Assembly (NCBI RefSeq): GCF_000189635.1
Contig: NW_002476221.1
Span: 124,001-188,000 of the forward strand
Reading direction: 5' to 3'
DNA: 64,000 nt
Source of the DNA: Tetrahymena thermophila SB210
Lineage: Eukaryota; Ciliophora; Oligohymenophorea; Hymenostomatida; Tetrahymenidae
The notes below the pieces were generated by a model. That model made no database searches and was not told where the DNA came from. It saw nothing but the letters and a program-made list of their open reading frames with translations. A program made the translations under genes and the position numbers. Every line of letters starts with the position of its first letter. Positions within the stretch are counted from its first letter, which is position 1. Below, piece by piece: positions 37,933 through 51,281 of this stretch.

Positions 37933-40002
37933 ATCAATTACAATGAAATTAATTATTATTTTTAAAAACTTCAAATTGTATTTTATTTTTTTTATCAAAT
38001 TTTTATTATGATTGTTACTAATTTTGAAAAAGTCATAAATAAGCATCAGCTAGCTTGACGACAAATTTATAGAACAAAAATAATTAAATATTTAACAATT
38101 AGATCTAATTCTAAATTAAATGTAAACTGATAAAAATTGTAAACTATTTTTTTCAATTTTATTTCATTTATTTAAATAAATTAAATTACTTTCTCTGTGT
38201 AACTTTATCTTTATTAGATCATTTCTTGATAAAAAATTTGTAGGATAAACATTTTTAATTTAATTTTGGCTGCTTACTATAGTAAAATATTTAAATGAAC
38301 TTTCTTGAGTTTTTTAGAATTAATAATTAGACGCCTAACTATTTTAAAATGGAAAAGTATTTAATTTTTGTTTAAAAATATAACTTTGAATTTTAAGAGC
38401 TGGTTAAATAAAATTCTGAATATCTAAATTTACAATTGATAAGATCATTTTTCTTAAATAATATATTTTAGTCCATAAATTGATTAAATTAATTTTCTAT
38501 CCTTTTTAATATAATATATATTTGTTTAATCTATGATTTTACTAGTAGAAATGAAATGAGATAAAAATAGTATTTAGTTAGTTTTTGATAATTTTCCAAA
38601 CATTTTTTTATAAATCTATTAAAGGTAAAAAAGAAATATATGTCTATTAAATTCAAGAAACTTAAAAATAGGTAAGATAACAATTTATCTATTAAAATAC
38701 CTTTACTTACTTAATAGTAAATACAAATATAAGCTTAAATATTGTTATTAAAATAAATCTTATCACTTAGTAACTTAAAATTATACTAGATATAAATATT
38801 TCAAATTTATGTAAATATTAAACAATAAGATTTTTATATAATAATTATAAATTATATTTATCAAACATCTAAAAATAGACTATAGATGGAAAAGATAAAA
38901 ATTAATTTTTATCTAGATTATTTTTATTAAGATATTTCACATTTTATTCTTCCTCATAAATATTTTAAATAAATTCAAGATATAGAGGAATTGTATTTAA
39001 TTTTACAATTTTTTAATTATTTTTTTTAACTAAAGAAGATATCGTAAAAATAGTGACACATTCATTATTTCCTAAAAGTGTATAATACTTCAAAAATATT
39101 ACTTTACACATTTTAAAAAAATAAAAATAGTTAGTAAAAATTAGGAAAAAATAAAATAAACTAAACTATTTAAAATGATATTTTTAATAATTCTTAAGCT
39201 TAAAACAATTTTTTTTTGTATAAATAATCTATATTTTTATTATCAAAATTATTATGAAAAAGTTTTTGTTTCTTCTCAATTACAGATTTTAAAAATTTAT
39301 AATTTTTTATAATATTTTTTTTATTTAAAAATCAAATAATAAAATCCATAAATTAAAGCTAGTAAAATAATCAAGATAAAATAATTAGCATTTATATTGA
39401 TTGTTATTTATAAAGTACTAAAAATATCTTAAAACGAGTGACGCATTATTTCAAAAACTTCATATTAAAAAAATAAAAATATGAAGAAATAAACTAAACT
39501 ATTTAAAATAAATAATATAGATAGTGCTTCTTAAGCCATAAAAATTTCTATATGTGAAAATAATTTTTTTTTATTAATAAAATTATAATAAAAAAGCTAT
39601 TCATTTACATATTTTATAAATTTATTTTCCTATGTCATCTTCTTTTTTAATTTAAAGACTTAGATAAAAAACTCTCTAAGTCATAAGTCATTAGCTTAAG
39701 AAATATACTTTTTATAGATCTAATTTTATGTAAATTTAGATTTGTTATATAATAAATCATAAACTAACTTTGCAATAATATTTTTGATGAAATTTAAATA
39801 TATTTTATTTTTTCTATTATTTAAATTTAAAAATTAATTCTTACAAAAAATAGATTATTTTTTATTTTTCTACTATTTAATATTAAATAATAATAAAAAA
39901 ATTTTGTGATTATAGATTATTTAAAATCTAAAATAATCAAAATTTCAAAATTAAATTTTAAAAATTTCAAAATCAACACAGATTAAATAAATACTAAAGT
40001 TA
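37933..40002. other. divergent intergenic region, 2.07 kb
   Basis: Shared upstream region of the permease (minus) and the dsRBD gene (plus). AT-rich. It contains a diverged direct duplication (see repeat entry) but no coherent gene. Confidence 0.5.
39052..39509 (+). repeat. diverged direct duplication in spacer
   Basis: Two segments about 0.33-0.39 kb apart share blocks in the same order: agtgacacattcattattt (39052-39070) versus agtgacgcattattt (39437-39451), an A-rich block, then an identical 21-mer at 39156-39176 and 39489-39509, followed by a shared ttcttaag-type block. The unit is about 150-200 bp and has diverged by indels. Confidence 0.55.
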
Positions 40003-42968
40003 ATGGCGCAATCTTTTAGATTTATAGACTAAGAAACATAAGATTTTTTAATGGAGTTTTCTGATCTTTAAAATAATGAAGTAGTGTAAAAATTATAAAA
40101 AGATCAGATGAAACTTCTTCAGTTAAAAAATAATTTAAATAATATTGCTAATTGTGCATCTATTAATCCAACAAAAAAATCTTAAGAAGTTATTTATTAA
40201 AATGCTTAATAAACAAATAATTTTTAGTAAGATTAGCAAAGTTTTAATGATAAAAATGCTAATTTTTAAGGAAATAATTTTAATGGAAATTTATATTTTT
40301 AGTAGAATTACAAGAATGGTAATTAAGAATAATAAAGCATAAATGATTCGTATATTATTGATAAAAAATAAAATAGTATTCGTGCTGAATAAGGAGAATA
40401 AAAAAGGGAAAAAGAAAACGAAATAGTAAAATATTAATTCAAAGAACTAAAAAAAAAAATGATTTAAAGAAGCTAAGACTAGATAATAGATGAAATATAC
40501 AAGCATTAAAAGTAATTGATTTTGAAAGAAGCAACAGATAGGCTTGATAAAGAAGATCCTTCATAAAAAAGTGAGCAAAATTGTTAACAAACAATTCAAT
40601 AAAATAATAGCCTTGAAGATTAAGATAAATTTAATTATTCAGTTAATAATGGATAGGCTATGAATCATTAAAGATAATAAAAATAAGATATTTTAAGAAT
40701 GTTGAATCCTCCTAATTATTTAAAATAAAAATGGAATATAATATAAAAAGGCATTGAAGATCGTTTAATAACTCACAATGAAGATGGACTTCCTAAAAAT
40801 TTAAATCCTATAGAAAAGAGTATTTTAAAAGAAAAAGAAAATGGCTACAAGCTGCTCAAACCTGAAGGTGAAATAGGAGAACTTGAATAGCAAGAAGAAG
40901 AAGAAGATGAAGAAAATATGAGCAACGAAGTCTTAATAACAAGAAAAATTGTTAAAATACTTGAAGAATTCAAAGAAGTTTAAAAAAGAGATTAAGATTC
41001 AATATTTCATATTGCTTTGAAATAGTATTGTGAGAAATTTCATAAAAACTATGATTGTGTCTTTACAGAGGAGAAGGATTCGAAGTTAAAAGGTTTTATT
41101 TGTGAAGTTATTGTTGATGGTATTAGATTAGGTCCTTAATTAGCTAAATCTAAAAAAGATGCTAAGACATAGGCTTGTATGTGTGCTATGGCTAGAATTA
41201 TGCAATAATCTCCAAATATGAAACCTATCGAGTATTTTTAAAAATTCTTAGAATAGTCGAAAAATAAATACATAAGATTAAATGAGAATATAGCTGAAGC
41301 TATTTCATAGCATCATTAGTAAGGAGGAGTTCCTTTATCTGCAGATAATCCATTAAGTGATCTTGCCATTGCTTAAGAGATTCCTGAAAATTCTAATTAT
41401 AGAGAGGAATTGTCAATCTTTGCTCATAAAAATTTACATAAATAAATAATTTGGGAGACTTTATTTGATCCTAAAGAAAAGTTATGGCTGGCCATAGTAG
41501 CTGTTGGTAATTTGTCAGAAAGAGGATTTGGTAGAAGTAAAAAATACGCTAAAAATGTTGCATCATATAAGTTATTGCAAAGATGCAAGCAGTTAAAAAT
41601 GAAAGATGATATTTTTAAAAATCCAAGAAAAGTTAAAACTTAATTGCAGTTTGCTTTAAATTTAGAATAAAACGAAGATGAAGAAAATATCAAACAACAA
41701 AACAGCCTTATAAAAATTAAGTAAAGTGGAAAATAAAATGAATAAATTAATTCTAAAAGATTAAGGTCATAAGTAGAAGATTTAGAAAATGATTTAGATT
41801 AAGAAGATGAAGAGTAAGAATAAGAACCAGATTTAAAAAAATAACAGCAATAATAATAATAAATATAATAATAGCAGCAATAGCCAAACACAAAGAGTGT
41901 AGCACAAATAAAAATGAAAGAATTAATTATATCTTTAGAAGAAAAATATATTGATTATTACAAGTTAGAACTATCCTCTAACTTAAATTAATCTAAAATA
42001 AATAATGCCTCGAATACAGATGTCTTTAAGTAACTTTTAAAATACGATTCAGAGATTTAAGCAACAAAAGCCTAGTATTAATCTTTGCAAAATATGTTTA
42101 ACGAAGTATAGAAAAAGCTTTTGATTGATCAATAATCTTAATATATCAAAAAATTGATTCCTATAGGGTCTTATGTAAGTAATTGTATGAATAAATATTC
42201 AACAGTTATGGATGTTGTAGCCTTATTGATGCCTTCATAAGAATAGGGAGAAGTAACATTTTTATTAATTTAAAAAAATAATTTTAAAAAAATTTATTTA
42301 TTATTTCTATTTAGAATTTTGAACCTAATCGCTTTTGTGATATACTTTACAGTGAAGTTTAGTCTACTATCTTAAACAGTAACATTGGATACTTTTTTAA
42401 AATGGAATTGAACAAAGGTTGTGTTTTACTAGTATTTACTCACAATTCTTAATATAAAATCAGACTTATACCTAATTTAGTATTAGAAGAAAATATTTTG
42501 AATAAAAGAAAATATTTATAGTAAACTGAAAATCCTTTAAATGACTCAATTAAAACCATAATAGATCCAAATGAAAGTTAATTTTATAGTGATGGTTTAT
42601 TGCATTACATTTGGCTAAGCTAATTCAAATCATAAATCCATTAGTATGAGAGCTTATTTAGAATTTTAAGAAGAGTCTTTAAATATTAAGGATTCAGAGT
42701 ACCTATAGATTTAATAGATGTTGTAGTCGGACACGTCAGCCATCAATTTAGTTCTGCATCATTTTAAGAAAATATAGTGGGATTTGTAAAATTTATGGCA
42801 TAAAATGGCTTAGATGATATTACACATGATAATCTATAAATGGTCTCTATTACTTAGCTTCATGTTAATTAAATTAAAAGTTGTTCTGAATTTGAACTTA
42901 AAAAAATAACAGAATACTTTAACAGCATTTATACAAAAAAAGCTTATGATAACTTAATAATTATTTGA
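40003..42968 (+). CDS. double dsRBD protein with nucleotidyltransferase/DZF-like C-terminus, 967 aa
   Basis: Two exons, 40003-42252 and 42315-42968 (2904 nt). Residues 1-330 are K/Q/N-rich and charged. dsRBD1 at about 332-400 (IFHIALKQYCEKFHKN, ending SKKDAKTQACMCAMARIM) has the helix-strands-helix pattern with a terminal Lys/Ala-rich helix. dsRBD2 at about 465-535 ends GRSKKYAKNVASYKLLQR. An acidic and poly-Gln linker follows. From about 715 a compact domain contains LIPIGSYVSNCMNKYSTVMD followed by VVALLMP, resembling the GS...D motif of nucleotidyltransferase-fold proteins. Only one of the metal-binding Asp positions is evident, so it may be an inactive NTase such as the DZF domain of NF45/NF90. 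In NF90 the order is reversed (DZF first). Role: RNA binding, partner unknown. Confidence 0.82.
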
Positions 42969-43783
42969 AATGGTAAAAAACGAATGATAAACGAATGAAA
43001 ATATTTAAATTTATGTTGTGTTTAAAAAGAAGGTGTGTGTTATGATATTTTCTTAAAAATATTTATAATTTATTATTTTAATACATAACGAGAGCTTATT
43101 TTAACAAAGAACAATACCTTGATAATCATTTTAATTTTTATAAAGTAAATATTAGTAAATATAGAAGAAGAATATGATTTACCAAAAAGAAAAACTCACT
43201 CTCTTTGGATTTTTATATTTAAAATTATTTAATTACTTTGTTTCTATTTTTATTTCCTTTACTTTATTTTTTGTTTAAGCAAAAAAGAATAAATAAATTC
43301 TACTATTTTATTAGATTGAAAAATGAGTTCATTCAAAAATTTGATAATATTTATTTCTTAATCAAAATTAATGGATTATTTATTAATTGGTGTGTATTTT
43401 TCTTTTATAAATATTTTTATGATAAAAAGTAACAAAAATACAAATTATAATTTATATTTTATAGATTTTTAGTTATTCTAAAGTCAATCACAATTTTTAT
43501 TAATATTTTACAATTTATAATTTTTAATGCAAGAGTTAGTTTTCAAGATTGGTTTTTATGGTGTTAAATATATATTAATTTTAAAAATTTAACTAATTCA
43601 TTAAATTAATATTAAATTTATTAACAGCACTAATATCTATCTATCTCTCATTCATAAATTAAAAATAAACTAATATTTATCAAAAAAAAAAAGTTAAAAC
43701 CATTATTGATAAAGTAGTTTACTGAAGCAAAAAGCTAAAATATTAGGAAAAGCAAAGCAAACTTCATTTCTGCATTTGATAAA
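42969..43783. other. intergenic
   Basis: Spacer between two plus-strand genes. A 64-codon frame at 43238-43432 is only F/Y/K/I and is not credible as a gene. Nothing else is seen. Confidence 0.5.
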
Positions 43784-45847
43784 ATGGAATTATTTTTTTC
43801 TGAATCTGATATAAGTGAATCGGATATTAATCAAATTATTCGTCCAAAGCGCCTCATGTATGGATAACATGATTTAGGTAATTTACATAAGCTTTTTAAT
43901 TTGTAGGAATAACAAGCAAAATTCAATTTTTTATAAATTTAAGGACCAAACGTAAAGAATATTAAAGGCACTATGGTAATGAGAAAAGATTTTTAAGTAG
44001 TAAATTCTAGGTAGGAAAAACTTTAGTGCTCTTTGTTCTTCCCAAAAAATGAGTAGCAATCTAATTTATTAGTAATTTATTTGCATGGAAATTCCGGTTG
44101 CAGGTTAGAAGCTAATCCAGTAGTTGCTAATTTGGCCCCTCTTGGATATCATGTTTGCTCATATGATTCTTCTGGGTGCGGTTTAAGTGAAGGAAAATAT
44201 GTTACTTTAGGAATAAATGAAAAAGATGATTTGCATGCGATAATAAACAAAATGAAGTAATAGTTTGGTTACACTCATTTTATTCTTTGGGGGCGCAGTA
44301 TGGGAGCAGTAACAAGCTTAATGTATTGTTTAAGTATTTAAGATCAATATGTAGTCGCAGGAGGGTAATTAAATAATTTAAATGGAGTAGTTGGTTTAGT
44401 CATAGATAGCGCATTCTCTAATTTTGCTAATTTAACTAAGGAAATAGCTTCAAAGAAAATATCTTCTCTTTTAGTTAGTATAGGCATTAAGCATTTAAGA
44501 AACAAATTAAAAAAAGCACTTAATGGTATGGATTTATTTGAAATAGATTTGAGTTATGATATCAAGAAATTAAAACTACCAGCTATATTCGCTTATTCAG
44601 AAAATGATACAGTTATCTTACCAAAACACACTCATATTTTATATGATAATTATGGAGGCCCAAAACAAAAAGCTTAATTTTAAGGTGATCATAATTGCAT
44701 GAGAGATTCAAATTATTTCAATTCAATCATAAGCTTCATAAACAATTATTTAAAGCACTACAAATGTTCAGAAAATCATTTTCATAGTATAGAAAATTAA
44801 GCTGCATTTAGTTAAACTAATCCATCTTTAAGATTAAACACCCTTAACTCAAGCTTAAAACTTAATTCAACTGGATTGTACAACTCTAACTAATTTTTAA
44901 TAAATAATACTTTGAATACACCATTAAAGATAGACTTGTAAACTCCAAGAGAGAATCTAGTTTCTAATGCTAAATCTCACACAATAAGTGATTTCTACAA
45001 AAAAAAATCTTCTTAATAAGAAAAAAATACAAATTAAAAGCAGTTATTTTAATAATATGTGAATCAATAGAGCTAAAAACCAGACTAAAGGCTAAATCTT
45101 GGGATACCTAATAATTTGGTATCCCAATCAGTCGATTCTTCAATTTATTTCCCTATTACAAATAAATCAAATCAAAAATATGTAATTTAAAATCCTTAAA
45201 ATTTAAATACTATTTCAGATAATAACGAAAACTACTTTTCATTATAATAATAACAATTACAACAACAACAATAATAACAACCCTCTTAGATAAATGTGAT
45301 GAATCCATAGGCAAATCAAGATTTAAGATTACTATAAGTAAATAATTACATTAATCCGAGTATTTCATAAAATACAACATACCTCCAAAAAGGTTATTAG
45401 CAAAATCAAGTTTTTGTGAATCCTCAGTATGTCTAAGCTACACCGAGTTAAACTTAACCATAACCTTAGCCTTTGCTGCTTTCAAATATGAACTTACCAA
45501 ATTACAATTAAAGTAGAGATTCTTATCACAAGGTGTAATATTAGTAAGTCAGATAAAGTTAGATGACTTCTCCTTCTAATAATTTTGCAAATACAGTTAG
45601 CTAATTAAAGATCACCAACAACTAAAACTTAAATAATAATCAAATAAAAAGAAGCTAATCCAGTTCTTCGATTTCTTTTCCAGTGTAAAAAATAGACAAC
45701 AACTATCTTAACAATTTAAAAAGAATGTCTTTTATAACTGCAAACAATAGTTAAAATAACACTGTAATAAACTCTATTTATTCTTAGCCAGCTAATTTTA
45801 AATCTTCATTTAATGTATAATATTCAAATCATATTAAGCTTAAATGA
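43784..45847 (+). CDS. alpha/beta hydrolase with Q/N-rich tail, 687 aa
   Basis: Single exon (2064 nt). Residues about 55-325 form a serine hydrolase of the alpha/beta fold. The oxyanion-hole motif YLHGNSGC is at 99-106, nucleophile elbow GRSMG with Ser172, acid Asp275 in YSENDTV, and catalytic His303 in GDHN, so the triad is complete and in canonical order. It resembles the S33/BEM46/ABHD-type family; the substrate (ester, acyl thioester or peptide) cannot be told. No signal peptide is seen. From about 330 to 687 the protein is Q/N/S-rich low complexity, more than half of its length, which bacterial or animal relatives lack. This tail is the odd feature and may set location or assembly. Confidence 0.88.
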
Positions 45848-46077
45848 AGATAGTAAGTAGCATACACATATAATCTATATTTTATTTTTTTGTTGAGTAA
45901 ATTTTTATTTGTATAAAATCTTTTCATAAAAATCTAAAAAGAATCTTTTAACTTATGAACTAATAAGAGAAAATATATCATTGAGCTCTATTTAATAGCT
46001 CTTTTATATAAAAGTAATTGGTAATTTTTTGATATTTTATTTGCTATTCAAAATTTAAATAAATAATCTTTATAGTA

Positions 46078-48981
46078 ATGGAAAAGTAATTATTTTTAGA
46101 ATTACTCTATTTAAAGAGGAAGGATAGTGATTCTATCATATCGAGAAATGACTCATATAACAAACTGAGCACTTTGATTTCTCCAAGAAATGCTCATCAA
46201 ATAATTGATAAAGAGGATGAAAGGATAATAACAAGACACTCCTCTTTTATTTATGATAGTAAAGATGATAAAAGCAAGAAAGTGAATGCTGATAATTCAT
46301 TTACTAGTGAATAATCAGATTATTTTACACTTAAATCATAATAATATTTCGACTAAAAGATGAAAGAAGACATCCAAAAGAGCATAGGAAGAAAAGTAAA
46401 ATAATACTAGGATAAAAATGGTAACAAAGATTAAATTGTGTCAAAAATAATCTTACATATGCAGAGTAGCTAGAAAAAATGCTAATTAGAAAAGTAAAAA
46501 GTGAAATATGAACTAAGAAAAATAATATAATAGTAACAAGAAGATAATTAAAGCAAACTCAATTTAAAATCTTATAACAGTTTCAATAAAATGTCTTAAA
46601 ATAACCTGAGTAATGCATTTTTAAAATTTAACTCTCGTTCTGATAATAGGCCAAATAATAAAATTTTAACACAAAATAAAAGTTCTACTTCTTAAATACA
46701 TTAATCTGATTTTTAAACAATAAACTAAACTAAATAGCATAATTAAGTTAATAACCAAAACTTTTTTCTTAAAGATAAATTTTAAAACAAAAATGATTAA
46801 TAGATCTAAAAAAATTTTTTTAAATTGAAATAAACAAGCTAACATTAAACCATTTTAAATAGTTTTAGTGATTATGAGTAATAAAATTACACTGAATATG
46901 ATAATTAGCTTTAATAGAAATAAAACAGTTCTTAAGAAGATCAAAATAATTAATCTAAATCTTAAAATACTACTAAAATATTGAAACTAAAAAGTTAATT
47001 CCACAAAATGTATTCCAAAAGAGGAACTCTGGAAGGACTCACCTTGCTTGATAATTTAGATGAGACACCTATAAATTAAAAATAAGCAATGACAGGTAAA
47101 AACACAATAAATACAAAAAAATCTTCTGATAGAATAAATGTTAGTAAATAATAATAACAGTAATAAAAAAACTAATCATAAGATTCATCTTTTAGTGAGT
47201 TAAATTAATTTTATAACACTAACAATAGTGATAAGTCAGATAACAATTCTTATATTTTGGAGCAAAAAGAAAAAACAAAGGTATTATCAAGGAAATCTAC
47301 TAACATATTATTATAAGACTAAATAAATTTTCCAACAAGCCAACTAGACACCTCCTTTAAAAAATAATAAACTCAATGCCAAAGTTAAAGAATTGAATAC
47401 TTTTCGTAATTCAATTAAATTCTAGATAATGTAGAAGGTGTTTGTTGTGATTTAATTGACGATGCTGAACTATATTTAGATTCTACTTTTATTAAAAGCA
47501 ACTTAAGTCAATTTACTTAAAAACTTTAAGAAAACAAACAAGTTTGGTTAGAAGATCCTAAATATATTCATGTAAGAGAAAAACTGAGATAAATTGAGTA
47601 AATATTGAATTTATTTGAAATGAAATTTTATAATTTTAGAATAATGAAAGATTGTGAACAATTTATTTTTTATTCAATTTATTTATTTATTTATTTTTTC
47701 AGTTTTTTGAAAAAAGAATTTGATTAAGCCTTTTTTTATAATAGATCTTAAAAAAAAGAATAAGAATCTGATAATAATAAATAACAATTTCATCCTTACT
47801 TTTAGTTTTTAGGTTATGATAAAGTGGAAAAAATTCCAAAAAAAAGAAGTAATGAAGAAATAATAGAACAAAGATATGCCTATTTCCTCCATAAAAAAGG
47901 TGTTAATCTTAATTAACACAAATTAAAAGATACGTTAAATAAAGATGATAGTACTGATAAAGAATAAAAATAATAAAAGGAATAACAAGAAAAAAAGAAA
48001 TAAATGATGAATAAGTATTTAACCGTTTTAAAGCAATGCAAACTAAAGTAAAAATAGTATTTTAGAGAAATAAATTAAAAATAAAATAAAGAAGAAAAAA
48101 ATTTGACTATACCTTTAAAAAATAACAATTTAGTAAAAAATTAAAGTAATAGCTCTTTTATTCCTCTTTCATCTCCAAGATAAGGTCACAGAAAATACTC
48201 CTATTAAGGTCAAGAATAAAGCAAATCTTTTAATTCTTCTAAGAGATAATCCTTTTTTATGAATCTGGTTTAAAGTCCTAGATAATTTTTGAATTAATCC
48301 TACAAAATTTAAACTGAAGATTTAAGTAAATAAAAAAGTCAAACTTCTGAAGAGTTTTTAAAAGAAGTAGAATCAAATGAAAACCTAGTCTCTTCAGAAA
48401 ATATAAATATGAATTGTAATGAAAAAATAGGAGACTATGAAGAAGTACCAATAGTCAGATAAATTCTATCAAGGTATGGAAGAATTAATGGTAATGAAGG
48501 AGATAAAGTATTAAATTAAATTAAATTTTGGAGAAAAACAGAAGAATAATAATTTTTAACAAACAAAGAATTTTTTTTAACCAAACTCCAAGAATAAAAA
48601 AACAAGATAGGTGTTCATTTAGAAAAAGCACAGGCCACTTCTTCAATCAAAAAATTACAAACGATTGAGAAAATTAAAAAAAAGTTTTAAAGTAAATAAA
48701 AAGCAAATATTGAAAAGCTTTATAAATCTGAAAAACAAATTGAAAAAAACTTAGAAGACTTGAAGATTGCTACTCAAAACATAGATTCAGTTATTAAAAC
48801 TACACGTGATGGAATATGTAATTTTAAAGCATAAAATTTCAGTGATTTATCAATCTCGGTAGGAGGTTAAACAAAACTGATAAGCTCTTATGCTGGATAA
48901 AAAGTAGATTATAAAAAAAGCTAGCCTGATGCATATAGCTAAGCTATAAAATCTTTTAAAACTCCTCGAAACTATAATTGA
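46078..48981 (+). CDS. Lys/Gln-rich coiled-coil protein, 932 aa
   Basis: Unrecognised. Two exons, 46078-47597 and 47703-48981 (2799 nt). The intron is a phase-2 GTAAAT...TTCAG that restores frame exactly. The first half is S/N/K/Q-rich. Around residues 505-570 a more ordered stretch has EDPKYIHVREKLRQ and RSNEEIIEQRYAYFLHKKG. A long basic helix lies at about 820-870 (KIKKKFQSKQKANIEKLYKS), likely a coiled coil. No catalytic motif, membrane segment or zinc cluster. It starts 230 bp after the hydrolase stop on the same strand. Confidence 0.8.
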
Positions 48982-49277
48982 AAAAAAAAACAAGGATTTA
49001 CTTAATTAAATTAAAAAATTCTAAAATTTCATCTAAATAAAATAAAATAAAATATTTTTATTGTAAAACCTTGCTTAAAAAATGATTTATTTTTTAATTT
49101 ATTGCCATTAATTCCCAATTATGAAAAGATACATAAAAATGTATAAGTTCTTAAAATTAATTAAAGAATATTTATATAAAGTATTTTTGTATGGTTACTT
49201 TCATTTAATTCTATATACAATAAATAATTTAAGAAATATATACATGAATAGAGTTAATTTTAACTTTCATAAATAAA

Positions 49278-50732
49278 TCATTCTTTCTTGTAAAGGAAGT
49301 CATAGAGTTTAATTTTGTTTTAATGAGCTATTGATAAAATAAATTATTCGTCTAAAGTAGATATGTATTAAGCTTTAGCTAAAGAAGCTTCGCTTGAATC
49401 TAATGTAATATATTTCATTTCTATTAATGATGCTATTTAAGAATAAAAGTCAACTGACTAATCATACAAATTCAATTCACTCTATCTATTCAAGCTATAG
49501 TTCTTTATAAACTCACTTTAACTGATAAGACATTAAGCTAAAGCTATCATACGGTCAATTTTTATAGGTTTTAAAAACTATAATGTACCTTCTTACTTTC
49601 CTTTATACTATCTACCTTTATAATCTTTAAAAAGCTTTTTATCAGTACTTTCAGGATTTCTATTTCCAATCCAGCACGCTAATAGAATCATAGAGGAGTA
49701 AAATGGTAGTTTGGCTATTTAGATAGGGCTTTATAATAAATAGATAATTTTATATTAAGAATAAAATAAATAAAAATATAAAATGGATTACCTGATTAAT
49801 GAAAATGACTCAGACCTAATAGATTTATTATTGGTTATTTTTTCTATGAATTCTTTGGTATCTCCTTCATTTAGGTATGGATCTTAAAGTATTAGTTTTC
49901 TAGCATACACGAAATTATCTTCTTTAATAAGGTGAACAAAATCTTTTATCTAAGGATTTTCTTTTCTATCATAACTATTGATAAGAAATTTGAAAAGTTT
50001 AAGGCAGATACTGCACATTGTTGTAGCGTTTTTTATAATAATATTAAAGTTTTATACCATATCATTAATAAATTTATCACCAAAGACTTCAAAACATTTT
50101 TTTTCTTAGTCTAAAAGCTTATTTTGTAGGTTTATTTTAATTACATTCTTCAAATTTTTAATGTCGATTGGCTATAGAGTAATAGCAGGCAGTAAATCTA
50201 TTTCGCTATTTTCGAGGATTGCTTGATCTTAGAAAGTAATTCCAGAAAATATAATACAAAAATTTATCTTTAAAATGTTTTTTATACTGATTAATTATGA
50301 AAAGAATTTAGGTGTTATTGACAACTTTTCAATATTATCCAGCCATAAGTAGAAATGATGATCTTCAAAAGAAAAATACTGTTATGAATTCTCATCTAGC
50401 TCTTATTATTTAGTGAATTCATGAAGCTGGTTTATTCTATGAATTAATTAGCTTGTTTTTGTAGTTTGTTTTAACTTATAATTAAATTTAGCTTCTAAAG
50501 AAGATATTAATGCTTAAATTACAGTTTTCTTAGTTTAGCATTAAATACAATTTATTTTTACATAATTGATCTACTTTTCTTAAAGTAAATCACGAATAAG
50601 AGTAGTTTTTCCAGATCCTGAAATACCATAAATAATCATATCACTATCACTATCTAGTAAATTTGATATCAAAGACACTTATGGTTATCTCTGAACGCAG
50701 GACTTTTAAAAGTCATCAGATAACCCACTCAT
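49278..50732 (-). CDS. ORC5: origin recognition complex subunit 5, 463 aa
   Basis: AAA+ ATPase subunit of the origin recognition complex, which loads the replicative helicase in the nucleus. Exons (minus): 50732-49792 and 49728-49278 (1392 nt). The acceptor TTATAAAG, not the nearer AAATAG, is needed to keep frame. Walker A is GISGSGKTT from residue 36. Walker B is FYLWLDN with Asp132 then Asn, the degenerate LDN pattern typical of ORC5 rather than DE of active ORC1. The C-terminal half has AKLPFYSSMILLACWIGNRN, matching the ORC5-type winged-helix region with STDKKLF after it. Length agrees with ORC5 of other eukaryotes (about 430-480). ORC4 is the main alternative but the C-terminal block favours ORC5. 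Its promoter is shared with SBPase. Confidence 0.85.
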
Positions 50733-51281
50733 TATTTTTGCTTTAAATGAGTCTTACTATTAAAGTAGATTGTTTAAATTTGATATTTTGATTGACAATT
50801 AAAGTTATTTATATTATCAAAGTAATTAAAGCAAGAATCAATTAAATATCTTTTTTTAGATTAAGACATAAATTATTTATTCAGCTCTTTTTTTCAAATT
50901 AAAAATTGGTTGCATCAGATGGAGGGATGGATGAAAAAATAAATAAATAATAGCTAGAATTTAATTTTAATGTGTCTTGAAAAAATCCAATTTTAAAAAA
51001 ATATAAATATTTTATATATTTGTAATTTGAAAAATCTATTAAGTAAAAGAAATTTTGTAGGCTTAAAATTTATTCTATTTTATTATAAATAAATAAGCTG
51101 ATATTAAGCTTTAAAAAATTAGTCTTTTTTATTTGCGAATGTTAAAAAATAAAAGATATTTTTAATACGCATCAAGTTAATTTTTGATATATTTTGGTTA
51201 TCCAATAATTACTAAATTTAACAATTGATATTATTAAAGAAATTTCATCAAAATTATCATTTTAAAAATCTTTAAACTAAA
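50733..51281. other. divergent promoter region ORC5/SBPase
   Basis: 549-bp spacer between two divergently transcribed genes, so it holds both promoters. AT-rich. It has no GCGC or GGCGG motif of the kind seen upstream of TOP2 and XPC. Confidence 0.5.

Noticed and set aside
43238-43432. 64-codon open frame in spacer
   Set aside because: Composition is almost only F, Y, K, I, N and L, as expected by chance in AT-rich DNA; no relation to neighbours.
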